The notes under the pieces are model-generated. The model worked only from the letters and a program-made list of their open reading frames with translations, was not told the origin of the DNA and searched no databases. Positions 8,769 to 18,018 of a stretch of 64,000 nucleotides of DNA are shown here, piece after piece. The stretch is from contig JAHJCT010000017.1 of NCBI GenBank assembly GCA_018812715.1, positions 124,001 through 188,000 of the forward strand. The letters are read 5' to 3'. Position 1 is the first letter of the stretch, and the number at the start of each line of letters is the position of its first letter. The translations under genes and the position numbers were made by a program. The DNA is from Microcaldota archaeon (GTDB lineage Archaea; Micrarchaeota; Micrarchaeia; Anstonellales; Bilamarchaeaceae).

Positions 8769-9479
8769 TCATATAGGGGCAAAAATGCCCTTCTTTTTCT
8801 CTATGATATCTCCGTTTTCTGCCATAAGATGTAAAACTGCTGTGCATCCATCCTGATCAAGTTTAGAAGCAGATGCTATCAAACCGACATCCATTTCTTC
8901 TGTGAGCATTGATGCGATAGTGGCTTTAGCTGCTGCGAGATATTCTCGTGTGACTAAGTAGAAGTTTCCATCAAAACCCTTTACCCCTGCAACTCTCCCA
9001 TCTTTCATTTCCTGATTCAATTTTTTGGACAGCTCAAATGCTGCTCTCTTATCCTTTATTATCAAAAATCCTTGTGCTTTCAATTGACTGATGGGGTCAC
9101 TCGCAACTTTTTTTACCGCAATCTCCTTTAGCAATGGGTAAGTCCTATCATTTATATTGTATACTCCTTGTTTGTATTTTTGCCCTCTGAAAACATTCAC
9201 ATGTTTCCTCTGTTCTAGGCTTTTGAGCATCTCTTTTTCTGCATCAGAAAGCACCTTTGCTACATACGGAGGTGTTCGTTTTTCAAATCTTATAGAAAGC
9301 AGTTTTCTCAATAACTCTTTTTCAGCTTCACTTAATTCATCCTTTTTTCCGAGGGGAATACTAAGAAGATAATACCCTTCTTTTAATAAAAAAAGCTCTA
9401 ATTCATCACAGTTCAGCGTCTCTGATGGTAATTCTAAATAGGCCTTTCCCTGCTTCTTCAAAATTCGTACTTTGGCCAT
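8769..9479 (-). CDS. Uncharacterised protein with winged-helix-like C-terminus
   Basis: This 236-aa soluble protein is not firmly recognised. Its start (AKVRILKKQGKAYLELPSE) resembles the swapped-hairpin AbrB/MazE-like fold. The middle is helical and acidic, and the last ~70 residues (TEEMDVGLIASASKLDQDG, then IIEKKKGIFAPI) look like a winged helix. It lies 24 bp downstream of the next gene on the same strand and is probably co-transcribed with it. A regulatory role is only a guess. Confidence 0.6.
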   Translation of the reverse strand: MAKVRILKKQGKAYLELPSETLNCDELELFLLKEGYYLLSIPLGKKDELSEAEKELLRKLLSIRFEKRTPPYVAKVLSDAEKEMLKSLEQRKHVNVFRGQKYKQGVYNINDRTYPLLKEIAVKKVASDPISQLKAQGFLIIKDKRAAFELSKKLNQEMKDGRVAGVKGFDGNFYLVTREYLAAAKATIASMLTEEMDVGLIASASKLDQDGCTAVLHLMAENGDIIEKKKGIFAPI

Positions 9480-9503
9480 AAATAAATGTAGTTACTTCCT
9501 CTT

Positions 9504-10541
9504 TTAATGGTTAGCAATTGCTTTTCTAGCTGATGGTGGAGGAGGGGGCGCAATGCCTGGATATTTTTTGCTATGAATTCTTGCGAATGCTGTTCTTGCT
9601 GTTTTTCCTATTTCGTTTCTCTCTCTTTCTGCAATCCTATCCAATATCTGCATGGTCCGATCACTTCCGATTTCAACAAGACCTTGCTTTGCCTCTTCTC
9701 TCATCTCTTCAGTTCCATGTGTAAGTGCATGCAATAGCGCATTTTCAATATTTTTTGCAATTATTTGTTGAGTACCCACATCCAATATACCATCCATGTT
9801 TGCCGATTTTATTCCTGCTCTTGATAATTGGACTATGGCTCCCATCACAGCATAATTATTTTTACCCATATCTGTAAATACTGTTTCAACTGCCCCAAAT
9901 ATTATATCAATATACAATTTTCCTGGAGTTGTGTCGTCGTAATAATCTGTTTCAAGAATAAGTTTTCTGTCAGCGTGGGCAATCTCTATCTCATTTTTTA
10001 TCCTTATCTCTGCGAGACTCCCTTCTATAGCTTTCATCAATTGAGCATCGTTTTTTCTTTGCGCGATTCTTAAAAGCTCCTCTCTTATCCCTGTGCGGTC
10101 TTCAAAATTTCTCAATCCCTCCACAGCAAAAACTTGTGAATTCTCATGTCCATTTTTTACGACGTTGATAAGACATCTTTTTGCTAATTCGAGGTATCTC
10201 TCTTTGTCGAAATCACGACATTTTATACAGTCATTTTGCACCTTGACAACATTTGCTCCAGTGCTTATTGTTTGTCTAAATGAACTTCCAAGATGTGAAA
10301 ATATAGTCAATGCAAATAGATCCTCATAAATATCTCGTATTTCTACTTCACCAGTCTCTGCCAATTTAAATCCTACTGGGTTAACCGCATCTACTCCTCT
10401 TAATGCAGCTTTTATAGTACATTCCCAAAGTTGAATTATTTGAGATTGAGACAAGTGCCTTCTATCAATTAGATCAGTAACTGTGGCTACTGCATTTGCA
10501 TCTCCATTTTGCAATCGGTCTAATAATTTTTGATTTATCAT
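9504..10541 (-). CDS. Uncharacterised HEAT-repeat-like protein
   Basis: This all-helical protein of 345 aa has repeated helix pairs resembling HEAT repeats (ENSQVFAVEGLRNFEDRTG, GTEEMREEAKQGLVEIGSD). It ends with a proline run (PPPPPS) and a basic tail. ATG 10541 is preferred over a TTG 36 bases upstream because a TATA box near 10596 puts the transcript start at about 10569. It is divergent from the VirB4-type locus and in operon with the gene below. Function unknown; HEAT proteins are usually scaffolds. Confidence 0.6.
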   Translation of the reverse strand: MINQKLLDRLQNGDANAVATVTDLIDRRHLSQSQIIQLWECTIKAALRGVDAVNPVGFKLAETGEVEIRDIYEDLFALTIFSHLGSSFRQTISTGANVVKVQNDCIKCRDFDKERYLELAKRCLINVVKNGHENSQVFAVEGLRNFEDRTGIREELLRIAQRKNDAQLMKAIEGSLAEIRIKNEIEIAHADRKLILETDYYDDTTPGKLYIDIIFGAVETVFTDMGKNNYAVMGAIVQLSRAGIKSANMDGILDVGTQQIIAKNIENALLHALTHGTEEMREEAKQGLVEIGSDRTMQILDRIAERERNEIGKTARTAFARIHSKKYPGIAPPPPPSARKAIANH

Positions 10542-10698
10542 TTTTAACACTCGGAAGTTGATTTTGTCTGTTATCAATTATGACTTTTCATGTATTTAAA
10601 TCTTTCTATTTTGTGTAGAAATGATATAGAAATCTGAATGGTGCAGTTTTTATATATTTTCTCCTCTTATTGTGCTTAGAATAAATGAGGGATAGGTT

Positions 10699-11511
10699 AT
10701 GGCGAGTACTGGAGCAAAAACTTATATATATGGTTCTATGGCCGTAGGTATTATCGGAGCTATCGTTATCGGAGCAATCGGTTCTGGTCCCTTTGTGATC
10801 ATTGCCGGTCTTATAGCTTTTCTAGGGTCAATAGGCGCGATGCTTTTCTGGAAATTTGGGTATCTTATCATTCCACTCATTACCCAGAGAACCAACATAG
10901 TTCTAATAGATAAGGCAGGCTATGAAATACCACCGAGTCAAGATGTTATAGTTAGAAATGCTGATGGGGTTTACTATGCTTCAGTATTTCTTGGACTTAA
11001 GATATTCGAATCAATGACTGAAAAAACAACTGAGGAAACGATAGCATATAGCCAATTTTTTGAAAGAGCAATTTCAAACATAAAATATGTTACAAAAGTG
11101 GCATATCTACTTTATGTGGAAGATGTTGGCGAAAAAAGAAAAACTATAGAAGCTAAGCGTGCAGAAGGTCAGCTTCGCCTTGCAAGAGAACGTGACAAAC
11201 CTCAACCAGATGTTCTTAAGATTGATAAATATGAAAAAGAGGTTGCAATTAGGGATATGGAGCTCCAACGTTTAATTAAAGGAATTAAACCAATGGGGGT
11301 AATTGCATACGCTCAAACTACTGCAGTGGGTGTGAGTAAAGATGCGGCTATAGCAACTGCCCGCGCTCAGGCAAACGAACTTCGAACTTTATTAGCAAAT
11401 GCTCTTAATGTTGAAGTGGTTCATTTGATTGGTGACCAAATGCTTAAATGCTTCGAATGGGAGAAATTCTACCCAACCACTTCCCAAGAACTTGAGGAGA
11501 GTGTGATCTAA
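10699..11511 (+). CDS. Membrane protein resembling VirB3 plus the N-terminal domain of VirB4
   Basis: Two membrane helices span residues ~9-52, followed by a cytoplasmic mixed domain. The region from GVIAYAQTTAVGV to the end (ANELRTLLANALNVEVVHL, then LKCFEWEKFYP) has the pattern of the domain preceding the ATPase in VirB4/TraC proteins, where a short-loop helix is followed by an 'L...FYP' ending. The ATPase gene starts three bases after its stop. I infer a split VirB4 in which this subunit anchors the motor. A TATA box lies near 10650 and GAGGG precedes the ATG. Confidence 0.6.
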   Translation: MASTGAKTYIYGSMAVGIIGAIVIGAIGSGPFVIIAGLIAFLGSIGAMLFWKFGYLIIPLITQRTNIVLIDKAGYEIPPSQDVIVRNADGVYYASVFLGLKIFESMTEKTTEETIAYSQFFERAISNIKYVTKVAYLLYVEDVGEKRKTIEAKRAEGQLRLARERDKPQPDVLKIDKYEKEVAIRDMELQRLIKGIKPMGVIAYAQTTAVGVSKDAAIATARAQANELRTLLANALNVEVVHLIGDQMLKCFEWEKFYPTTSQELEESVI

Positions 11512-11513
11512 TT

Positions 11514-13106
11514 ATGGCAATTGGAGGAAAACTTGTCTTAACTAAAGTACCTAATCGTGACATATCTAGACGTAGCATACTTGTTCATCCTCCAGAGCCA
11601 CCCATGCATCTCCTTTTTGCTGATCCAATAAACTCAGTATATATAGGGAGGACGAAGATATTCAATATTCCTTTTTACTGGTCACACGAGATTCTAGCAA
11701 ATCCACATATGGCTATTGTTGGTATTTCTGGTTCAGGTAAAAGTTATTTCATCAAAACATTTCTCCTTCGAGCTTCCTTTACATGGAATTCTAACGCCCT
11801 CATAATTGATTGGGCTGGTGAATATCGAGACTGGGTAAAACAGACGGGAGGTAAGATTATCAGCCTTGGTAAGGGCTCCTACCTTAATCTCCTTGATTTA
11901 GGTGGTATGAAACCATATGATCGTATAAAACAAGTTATGAGAACTTTAGAACTTCTCACTGATATTGCAAATTATCCAGAGCAAAGAAGACTTACTGAAC
12001 AAGCTATTGAGAAAGCATATATTGAAAATAAATTCAGAATGGATGTTCATGAACAGAAAGATGAACTTGGTAAACCGCTTACTCCACCGACGTTGAAAGA
12101 TGTTGTCCGTATTCTTACAGAACAAGGGCAGATGGGTAGCTACGAATTTCCTGCAGAACTAGAGAACGCCATTTATCGCCTTAGACAATTCACTAAACCT
12201 GGCGAGGATTTCTTTGCACAACAAAGTACTGTTAAACTTGATGAAATTGCAACCTCAGGTCTTGTTGATCTTGATCTTGTTGGTTTACCTGACGAGACTT
12301 CACGTGCCCTCGCGGCCCTCACTATTCTTCAGTTCATAAAAGAAAGAATGAGACTTTCAGGATCCTTAGAAACAGCACGTGGAACTGGTTTGCGTCTTAT
12401 CATTGTGCTTGATGAAGCATGGAAAATCGGCAAAGACAATAACTCTGATGCTGTTATGATTGTACGTGAAGGTAGAAAATATAACTTTGGAATGATTATT
12501 GCGTCACAAAATCCTACAGATATAAGTGAAGCGATATTCAGCAACGTTGGTACTACATTCATTCTTAAAGTTAAATTTGAGAGATTCCTTGATTATCTTC
12601 AAGGTTCTCTTAATTTCAGCAATTATATGCGCGATGAAATAACCCGTCTTGGTGTTGGTCAATGCGCAGTAAATCTTTCTCTTACCACTCCTACTCCTTA
12701 TCCATCTACATTCCTTTTGGAAAAGATCGAGGGAGAGGAGCCAAGTAAGGAGTACTTCCTTGACTTAAAGGATGTACTTACAGAAAAACAGAGGAGGGAT
12801 GTTGCAGTGTCAAGAAGCGTTTCATTCCTGAAAGAGGATTTCAGGAGAAGGTTAAGGCAATTTGGTTTAACTGATGATAAACTAGAAAATTATACGAAAA
12901 CATTTGAAAAGAGCAATAGGCGGGTGGATGTTATATCCTTTGTAATATTGCTTGAAAGAGATGGCGTAGCCAGAAGGAACATAAGCGATTTCCTGAAAGA
13001 TTCAGGTATTGATGACATAACCATAATCAATATCTTTGGTAAAGTAGATCTAAAGAAAAGTGGGGGCATTGCAAGAGAAATAAGTCAGGTTGTACTGGAG
13101 GAGTAG
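11514..13106 (+). CDS. VirB4/TraC-type (HerA-FtsK superfamily) ATPase
   Basis: The protein has a Walker A motif GISGSGKSYF (~74) and a Walker B motif LRLIIVLDEAWK (~301). It also has the RKYNFGMIIASQNPTDIS segment (~320) characteristic of VirB4/TraC/DUF87 motors, which power DNA or protein transfer across membranes as hexamers. It lacks the long N-terminal VirB4 domain, apparently supplied by the preceding gene. The C-terminal ~120 residues form a helical extension (RRLRQFGLTDDKLENYTKT). At 530 aa it fits the ATPase half only. Confidence 0.82.
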   Translation: MAIGGKLVLTKVPNRDISRRSILVHPPEPPMHLLFADPINSVYIGRTKIFNIPFYWSHEILANPHMAIVGISGSGKSYFIKTFLLRASFTWNSNALIIDWAGEYRDWVKQTGGKIISLGKGSYLNLLDLGGMKPYDRIKQVMRTLELLTDIANYPEQRRLTEQAIEKAYIENKFRMDVHEQKDELGKPLTPPTLKDVVRILTEQGQMGSYEFPAELENAIYRLRQFTKPGEDFFAQQSTVKLDEIATSGLVDLDLVGLPDETSRALAALTILQFIKERMRLSGSLETARGTGLRLIIVLDEAWKIGKDNNSDAVMIVREGRKYNFGMIIASQNPTDISEAIFSNVGTTFILKVKFERFLDYLQGSLNFSNYMRDEITRLGVGQCAVNLSLTTPTPYPSTFLLEKIEGEEPSKEYFLDLKDVLTEKQRRDVAVSRSVSFLKEDFRRRLRQFGLTDDKLENYTKTFEKSNRRVDVISFVILLERDGVARRNISDFLKDSGIDDITIINIFGKVDLKKSGGIAREISQVVLEE

Positions 13107-13111
13107 ATTTA

Positions 13112-13588
13112 ATGAAAATTTGTATCGCATGTCAAAAAAATATTGAGGGTATGAAGGCAGTACGTGTGAAGGAAGATCGGATTATTAAGACTATTCGATC
13201 AATCAAAACTTTGTTGCGCATCGCACAAATGAATGAGCTTTATGTGTGCGAATCTGATCTACCAGAACATAAGAATCGGCGACGCTCATTTGAAAAGAGC
13301 ATCCTTTTTGCTAGTGTGCTTGCAGGTCTTCTTGTCGTCGTTGTTCTAGTAGCACTTATACTCTCAGGCAGATTTGATGTGTGGGCAATCATCTCAGCAT
13401 TTATTATTGGAACATTTGTTCTTGCACTTCCGCTTTTCAAATATACCCCCTCTGTTGAAGAAACTCTCACACGTGCAGCCCCTAAAATTGCCGTGCCGCC
13501 ACCACACTTAATCACCCCAGCAATGAAGAAAGAGGCAACAATACTGCCTAAAAAGAAGGCAAAAAAGAAATCAACCAGGAAAAGGTGA
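13112..13588 (+). CDS. Small two-helix membrane protein with N-terminal Cys motif
   Basis: The N-terminus (MKICIACQKNIEG, then YVCESDLPEH at ~47) could form a small zinc-binding site. Two adjacent membrane helices follow at ~66-110, then a basic C-terminal tail with KKKAKKKSTRKR. It starts five bases after the ATPase gene, so it is part of the same operon. No family is recognised; it is probably a membrane component of the VirB4-type machine. Confidence 0.6.
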   Translation: MKICIACQKNIEGMKAVRVKEDRIIKTIRSIKTLLRIAQMNELYVCESDLPEHKNRRRSFEKSILFASVLAGLLVVVVLVALILSGRFDVWAIISAFIIGTFVLALPLFKYTPSVEETLTRAAPKIAVPPPHLITPAMKKEATILPKKKAKKKSTRKR

Positions 13589-13594
13589 CAACTG

Positions 13595-14368
13595 ATGGCA
13601 GGAATACCGCAGAAAAAAGGAGGAAAAACAGATGAGCCTATAATTGATGTTGGGTCTCACCCCCCTCAAGTTGACGGCTTCAAATTAAAAGGTACATTGA
13701 AAAAGGGGAAACTAAAGGACCTCACTTCAGTTCTGCGTTCAATATCCTTTCTTGAAATAGCACCTGAAAAAGATCTATTGAATGTCATCTATGTAGAGAG
13801 TAGAGATATAAACAAAAATCCTTATCTTTTTTCAATTGTAAAAATAAAGGAAGATGAAGTTGAAGTGATATATACAATACCAGCAGAAATAAGTCCTAGA
13901 AAAAGACGTATGGATGTTATTAGATATTTGTTTAATGTTTTTTCACTCATCGCTAATAGTTATGAAGTAGAAAACAAAGTGCTCTACCAGCTTGTTGAAA
14001 ACTCTATCAAAGACATATCTGATTCTGTTACCATGGATTACAATAAACTTTATACGTCGTACGATTCCCTCAAAAAAGAAGTTGGTGATTATAGGAAAAA
14101 ATTAGGCAGACTCACAGAGCAGCTTCAAGCACTTTCCACCCAAAACTTCGATCTAAAAGCACAAAATGATGAACTACAATTACGTATTAAAGAACTTGAA
14201 TCTCTTTCTGAAGACACATTAAAAACTAAAATTCAAGAATGGGTAATTGAGCATAATGGTTCTATAAACGTCAGTGAGTTCAGTAGATTATATAAGGTTG
14301 CAGAAACAAGAGTGGAAGAAATACTCAACAGACTAGTAAGCGAAGGCTATCTTGAAGTAGTTAAGTAG
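13595..14368 (+). CDS. Coiled-coil protein with C-terminal winged helix
   Basis: The 257-aa soluble protein has an N-terminal ~140-residue domain with no recognised family and a long coiled coil at ~150-200 (KLGRLTEQLQALSTQNFDLK). The last ~55 residues resemble a winged helix (IQEWVIEHNGSINVSEFSRL, then VEEILNRLVSEGYLEVVK). It lies six bases after the preceding gene. It could be an adaptor or a DNA-binding partner of the ATPase; that is inference from the operon. Confidence 0.6.
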   Translation: MAGIPQKKGGKTDEPIIDVGSHPPQVDGFKLKGTLKKGKLKDLTSVLRSISFLEIAPEKDLLNVIYVESRDINKNPYLFSIVKIKEDEVEVIYTIPAEISPRKRRMDVIRYLFNVFSLIANSYEVENKVLYQLVENSIKDISDSVTMDYNKLYTSYDSLKKEVGDYRKKLGRLTEQLQALSTQNFDLKAQNDELQLRIKELESLSEDTLKTKIQEWVIEHNGSINVSEFSRLYKVAETRVEEILNRLVSEGYLEVVK

Positions 14369-14375
14369 GGTTTTT

Positions 14376-16922
14376 ATGGTCGACATGGGAAAAGTCAAAA
14401 TCAAGAAAAAAGTCTATAATTTCGAGATCAAAAGCAGATATCAAAGTCTCAAACATTATAAGATAAAAGAACGACCGCCACTTGAAAAATTAAAAGATGC
14501 ATTCAGAAAATTACTTACTCCAAAAAAAGAAGAAAAGAAAGAGGTTACAACTGCTCCTCCAGGTGGTTTTAATTTTGCTGTTTTCGGAGCGGCCATTCTT
14601 GTAGCCATCATAATCCTTGGTATTGGCTGGCTTTATCTTATTACTCAATTCCAATCACATGCCGGCGCATTCCAACCTCCAGTTGAAAAACCATTTATTG
14701 AAAATGTAATTCTCTCTGGCGATATTCTTAGTTCTGGACAACGAGGTGCAACAGATTATACTGCAGCAGTTTTGATCAATTATAACACGTACAATCTGAA
14801 CAATTATAGCATAACATTAACACCTTATAAAGAAAAACTTCCATCTGAAATTTATGTTCTCAACAGCGAAAAAGTAGAAGCAACAACTTACTCTGATTTC
14901 ATTCGTGAACTTCGTGCTAATCTTGCCAAGAAAAACATGATGCTCAATGATATTACTATCAAACAACTTGAAACTATTCCAGAAGGCGCTATTGTTATTG
15001 TTCCTAGTGGCGTAGTCCCGAAAGAATTATTGGGTTTTGATAGTTCCATTACAATGGATAAACTTGCTGAACGCGGTGTTGTTGTTATCTACATTGGCCA
15101 ATCATTCACAAAGATGCTTGATGGAACTCTTGCAGTATCTACTCCACAAGATACTGTAAAACATCTTCCTGTTTCATTTGATGAATTAACAAATATAGGG
15201 TCAGAAGAAAATTTCAGTCTTTACCAACCTCTCTATCGTGTTGGGGGTATTGGTTGGGCTAGCAGTATGGTCTATGGCTCTGTAAGCATTGTCAAAAAAG
15301 GTGATGGTGCATTCGTTTTCTTACCCCAAACCCTTGATGGAGGTTGGAGAGGAGATTATGAAACCGCAGCATATGATGTTGCTAGAATTGTTTTTGAGAT
15401 TCCTTGGGCTGAAGCAGTGGGTGAACCAAAAACTTATCAATTTACGAATCAAACAAATGCTATTAGTTATTTCTTTACAGAACCCTTTGAACCAGAAAGC
15501 ACATCAGTCAGAGTAGATTTTACCGGGCATTCATCTGCTTCCAATTTTCCAATAGAAGAAATAAAGTATATCCATCTTGTAAAAACTGTTAATAGTGATC
15601 TTTACATAGAAAACGGGGCAAAAGTAGTTCCAACCAATATCACAAATGATCCCGTTAGAATGAATGCTGAAATGAATGAACCAAGTCCTGGCCAGCCCAA
15701 CATGTATCTTGTTTTCGTAGATCAAAATGGAACAGAAGTCCAGACATTCCCGCAAGGTAATGTAAATATACAAGCTGATCGGTCATTTGATGTTCTCGTG
15801 TATGTAGGTCAAGGCGAATACATTGTGAAATTGATTGATGATGAAAGCAAGGCGTATGCTCGCACATACATGCACGTTGTTTCTATTGAAATAGATTACA
15901 AAGGCATAAGCAGACAGAAAGACTCAGTTTATCTTTTTGATATTACAATGGACAATCGACCAATTACTTTGTCAGAACTTAGTGTTACTGTTGATGATGG
16001 CAAATATGGTACATATGAATTTACAGATGTTTCAAGTATTCAAATTGATCTGGAAGAGTATACTGGGGGGTCTTCACTTCCAGAGGGCAAACATACATTC
16101 ACATTTACTTCAGCTGGTCTCAATACAAATGTTCCGGTTGATCATATCCCGCCGCAAGATATCTTTAGGGATCCATTCTTCTGGATTGTGATCATACTTA
16201 CTGTTGCAATTGTTGGACTCGGAGTTTTCTTTGCAAGGCAAGAACAAATTTATTTCTCTTTAGATATACCTGACTTTCCACCTATTGCTAGGACGAAGAT
16301 CCCACTTTCACCTGATGTCATACTCAGCTTGTTCAATAAAGTTAATGAAAATTATAGGTGGGAGTTTACACCCTTAACTACAGCTGAGATAAAAAATGCC
16401 TTCAAAGACATATTCTACAAAGGAAAACCGATCTATATAACTGATTATAATATAGAATATTTACTTGAGGATCTCAAAAAGAGAGGTTCTGTTGGTGAGG
16501 CACTTGAGTATTATGGCCTTACTGTTTGGGAAGAAAGATCAAAGCACAGTCTCACATATCTTGCTATCCTGCGCAATCTAAGAGACATTTGCGTTAACAA
16601 TGCAGTTCCATTTACAGGACTTGATGAATCGAAAGAAGCGGATAGCATTATTACTGTAGTGGGTCAGCAGATGTTCCTTCATTTCTTTGAACAAAAAGTT
16701 GATATGAAACAATTTATGTCGACGATGCTGCATACAATAAATAAGGGTATAACAATAGTAATTTTCCAGAATGGAATAGACAAAGATACCTTTGTTAAAA
16801 TTCTTGATTCATCCCCAACTATTGCTCCTCTTATACTGAAAATGGAGTCTGAGAGCAAATCCTTGTTGTTTTATACTGTTGATGAATTAGAACAGATGAT
16901 AAAAGAGTTCAAAGGCATGTAA
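14376..16922 (+). CDS. Large bitopic membrane protein of the VirB4-type locus
   Basis: This 848-aa protein has a basic N-terminus (~65 residues), a membrane helix at ~66-88, a large outside beta-rich domain of about 500 residues, a second helix at ~605-627 (FFWIVIILTVAIVGLGVFF) and a cytoplasmic C-terminal domain of about 220 residues. No enzyme motif or known family is seen. It closes the five-gene operon, eight bases after the preceding gene. Its architecture fits the main envelope-spanning subunit of a secretion or cell-contact machine; this is inference. ATG 14385 is an alternative start. Confidence 0.6.
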   Translation: MVDMGKVKIKKKVYNFEIKSRYQSLKHYKIKERPPLEKLKDAFRKLLTPKKEEKKEVTTAPPGGFNFAVFGAAILVAIIILGIGWLYLITQFQSHAGAFQPPVEKPFIENVILSGDILSSGQRGATDYTAAVLINYNTYNLNNYSITLTPYKEKLPSEIYVLNSEKVEATTYSDFIRELRANLAKKNMMLNDITIKQLETIPEGAIVIVPSGVVPKELLGFDSSITMDKLAERGVVVIYIGQSFTKMLDGTLAVSTPQDTVKHLPVSFDELTNIGSEENFSLYQPLYRVGGIGWASSMVYGSVSIVKKGDGAFVFLPQTLDGGWRGDYETAAYDVARIVFEIPWAEAVGEPKTYQFTNQTNAISYFFTEPFEPESTSVRVDFTGHSSASNFPIEEIKYIHLVKTVNSDLYIENGAKVVPTNITNDPVRMNAEMNEPSPGQPNMYLVFVDQNGTEVQTFPQGNVNIQADRSFDVLVYVGQGEYIVKLIDDESKAYARTYMHVVSIEIDYKGISRQKDSVYLFDITMDNRPITLSELSVTVDDGKYGTYEFTDVSSIQIDLEEYTGGSSLPEGKHTFTFTSAGLNTNVPVDHIPPQDIFRDPFFWIVIILTVAIVGLGVFFARQEQIYFSLDIPDFPPIARTKIPLSPDVILSLFNKVNENYRWEFTPLTTAEIKNAFKDIFYKGKPIYITDYNIEYLLEDLKKRGSVGEALEYYGLTVWEERSKHSLTYLAILRNLRDICVNNAVPFTGLDESKEADSIITVVGQQMFLHFFEQKVDMKQFMSTMLHTINKGITIVIFQNGIDKDTFVKILDSSPTIAPLILKMESESKSLLFYTVDELEQMIKEFKGM

Positions 16923-16924
16923 AA

Positions 16925-17317
16925 TCAGAGGCAGTCCAAAACTCCATCGGCATTAAGTCCTATGTTCCTCATAAATTTAGCTTCTGTGAGCATAAGCCAA
17001 CGATATTCATCATGTTCTTCTGAGAGTTTTACATCTTCATCTGTGGTGGTGCCTTTGTACACAATGTAAATAGAGTGCTTTTCACTGCCTTCTTTCTCAT
17101 AAATAGCCGAAGTAACTGTAAGAAATGATAAATTTTCTACAGAAAGTCCGGTCTCTTCCTTTGTTTCTCTAATTACAGATTTTTCAGGTGTTTCTCCCCA
17201 TTCTATTCCTCCACCTGGAAATTCCCACAATCCATTCTTGCGCTTTAAAAGGAGCAATTTATCTCCATTAAACAGAACAATATAAGTATTTAGTTCCTGC
17301 ATTTTCAAAAAAATCAT
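16925..17317 (-). CDS. Nudix hydrolase (MutT-like)
   Basis: A complete Nudix box is visible (GGIEWGETPEKSVIRETKEE followed by TGL), which binds Mg2+ and cleaves nucleoside diphosphates linked to another group. The protein is 130 aa, normal for a small MutT-like enzyme. Substrate cannot be told from sequence. The start ATG overlaps the stop of the TFE gene (ATGA), indicating translational coupling. It ends three bases from the convergent operon. Confidence 0.9.
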   Translation of the reverse strand: MIFLKMQELNTYIVLFNGDKLLLLKRKNGLWEFPGGGIEWGETPEKSVIRETKEETGLSVENLSFLTVTSAIYEKEGSEKHSIYIVYKGTTTDEDVKLSEEHDEYRWLMLTEAKFMRNIGLNADGVLDCL

Positions 17318-18009
17318 ACCCGCGTTTTTTCAATCAATTCGTTCATCCTTTTCTCGTCGATATATTCCAAAAGTCTGTTACATTGTTCACAACGAAATTC
17401 CCAGTTTGATGCGGCTTCAAAACCTATAATGGTTGACATCCCACAAGCGGGACAAAAATAGTGTTCTCCTTCATTGCTTCCGCACAATGAGATCAATTTA
17501 TTGCTTTGTGCATCAGCCCATTTTTCCATTCTTTCCTGATTAAGAGACCAACTATAAGAGTACCAGCCAGTTTCACTGTCTTTTTCTCTTAGATAATTAA
17601 CCAAACCTTCGTTATGCAATTTATTTAGCGTTGCTCTGACATCACTTATCTTTATTTTCAATCTCTTTGCCAATTCTTCATCACTATGGTTACTATGAAA
17701 ATTTCTTACAATGGCGAGGGCATTTTCCCCTCCAATCTCAATGAGTGTTTGTCTTACGAGGGCGTCACTCAGTATTGTTGAAATTCTCTGCCTCATTTTA
17801 ATTTCTTCTTCTTTGAGTTTGGGTTTTGTGATGGCTACTTTGATTTCTTCTTTTTTTGGGGCCTTTTTGATTACCTTTACTTTCTTTTTATCCTTAGCCT
17901 TTACCTTTTTATTACTCCTTTTAGAAGTAATCTTTTTTACCTTCTTAGTTGTGCCCCTTTTCTTAATCACGCTACCACCATTCCATTCAATAACACTATA
18001 ATTCCGCAT
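17314..18009 (-). CDS. tfe: Transcription factor E (TFIIE-alpha homologue) with Lys-rich N-terminal extension
   Basis: Residues ~75-165 form the extended winged helix of TFE (HSDEELAKRLKIKISDVRAT, then GLVNYL). Residues ~185-220 form the zinc ribbon (CPACG...CEQCN). TFE stabilises the open complex with RNA polymerase and TBP/TFB. An unusual ~65-residue lysine-rich segment precedes the domain. ATG 18009 follows the DUF460 stop by nine bases. A TATA-like ATTTAAATA at 18015-18024 would instead place an own transcript start near 17993, making the GTG at 17970 (after GGTGG) a possible second start. Confidence 0.88.
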   Translation of the reverse strand: MRNYSVIEWNGGSVIKKRGTTKKVKKITSKRSNKKVKAKDKKKVKVIKKAPKKEEIKVAITKPKLKEEEIKMRQRISTILSDALVRQTLIEIGGENALAIVRNFHSNHSDEELAKRLKIKISDVRATLNKLHNEGLVNYLREKDSETGWYSYSWSLNQERMEKWADAQSNKLISLCGSNEGEHYFCPACGMSTIIGFEAASNWEFRCEQCNRLLEYIDEKRMNELIEKTRV

Positions 18010-18018
18010 TTGGAGTAT

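Noticed and set aside
4324..10541. Phycobilisome lyase-type HEAT enzymes
   Set aside because: Only the general helical repeat pattern is visible; no lyase motif or pigment pathway.
10699..16922. Integrated conjugative element
   Set aside because: No relaxase, integrase or attachment repeats, and the base composition matches the surroundings.
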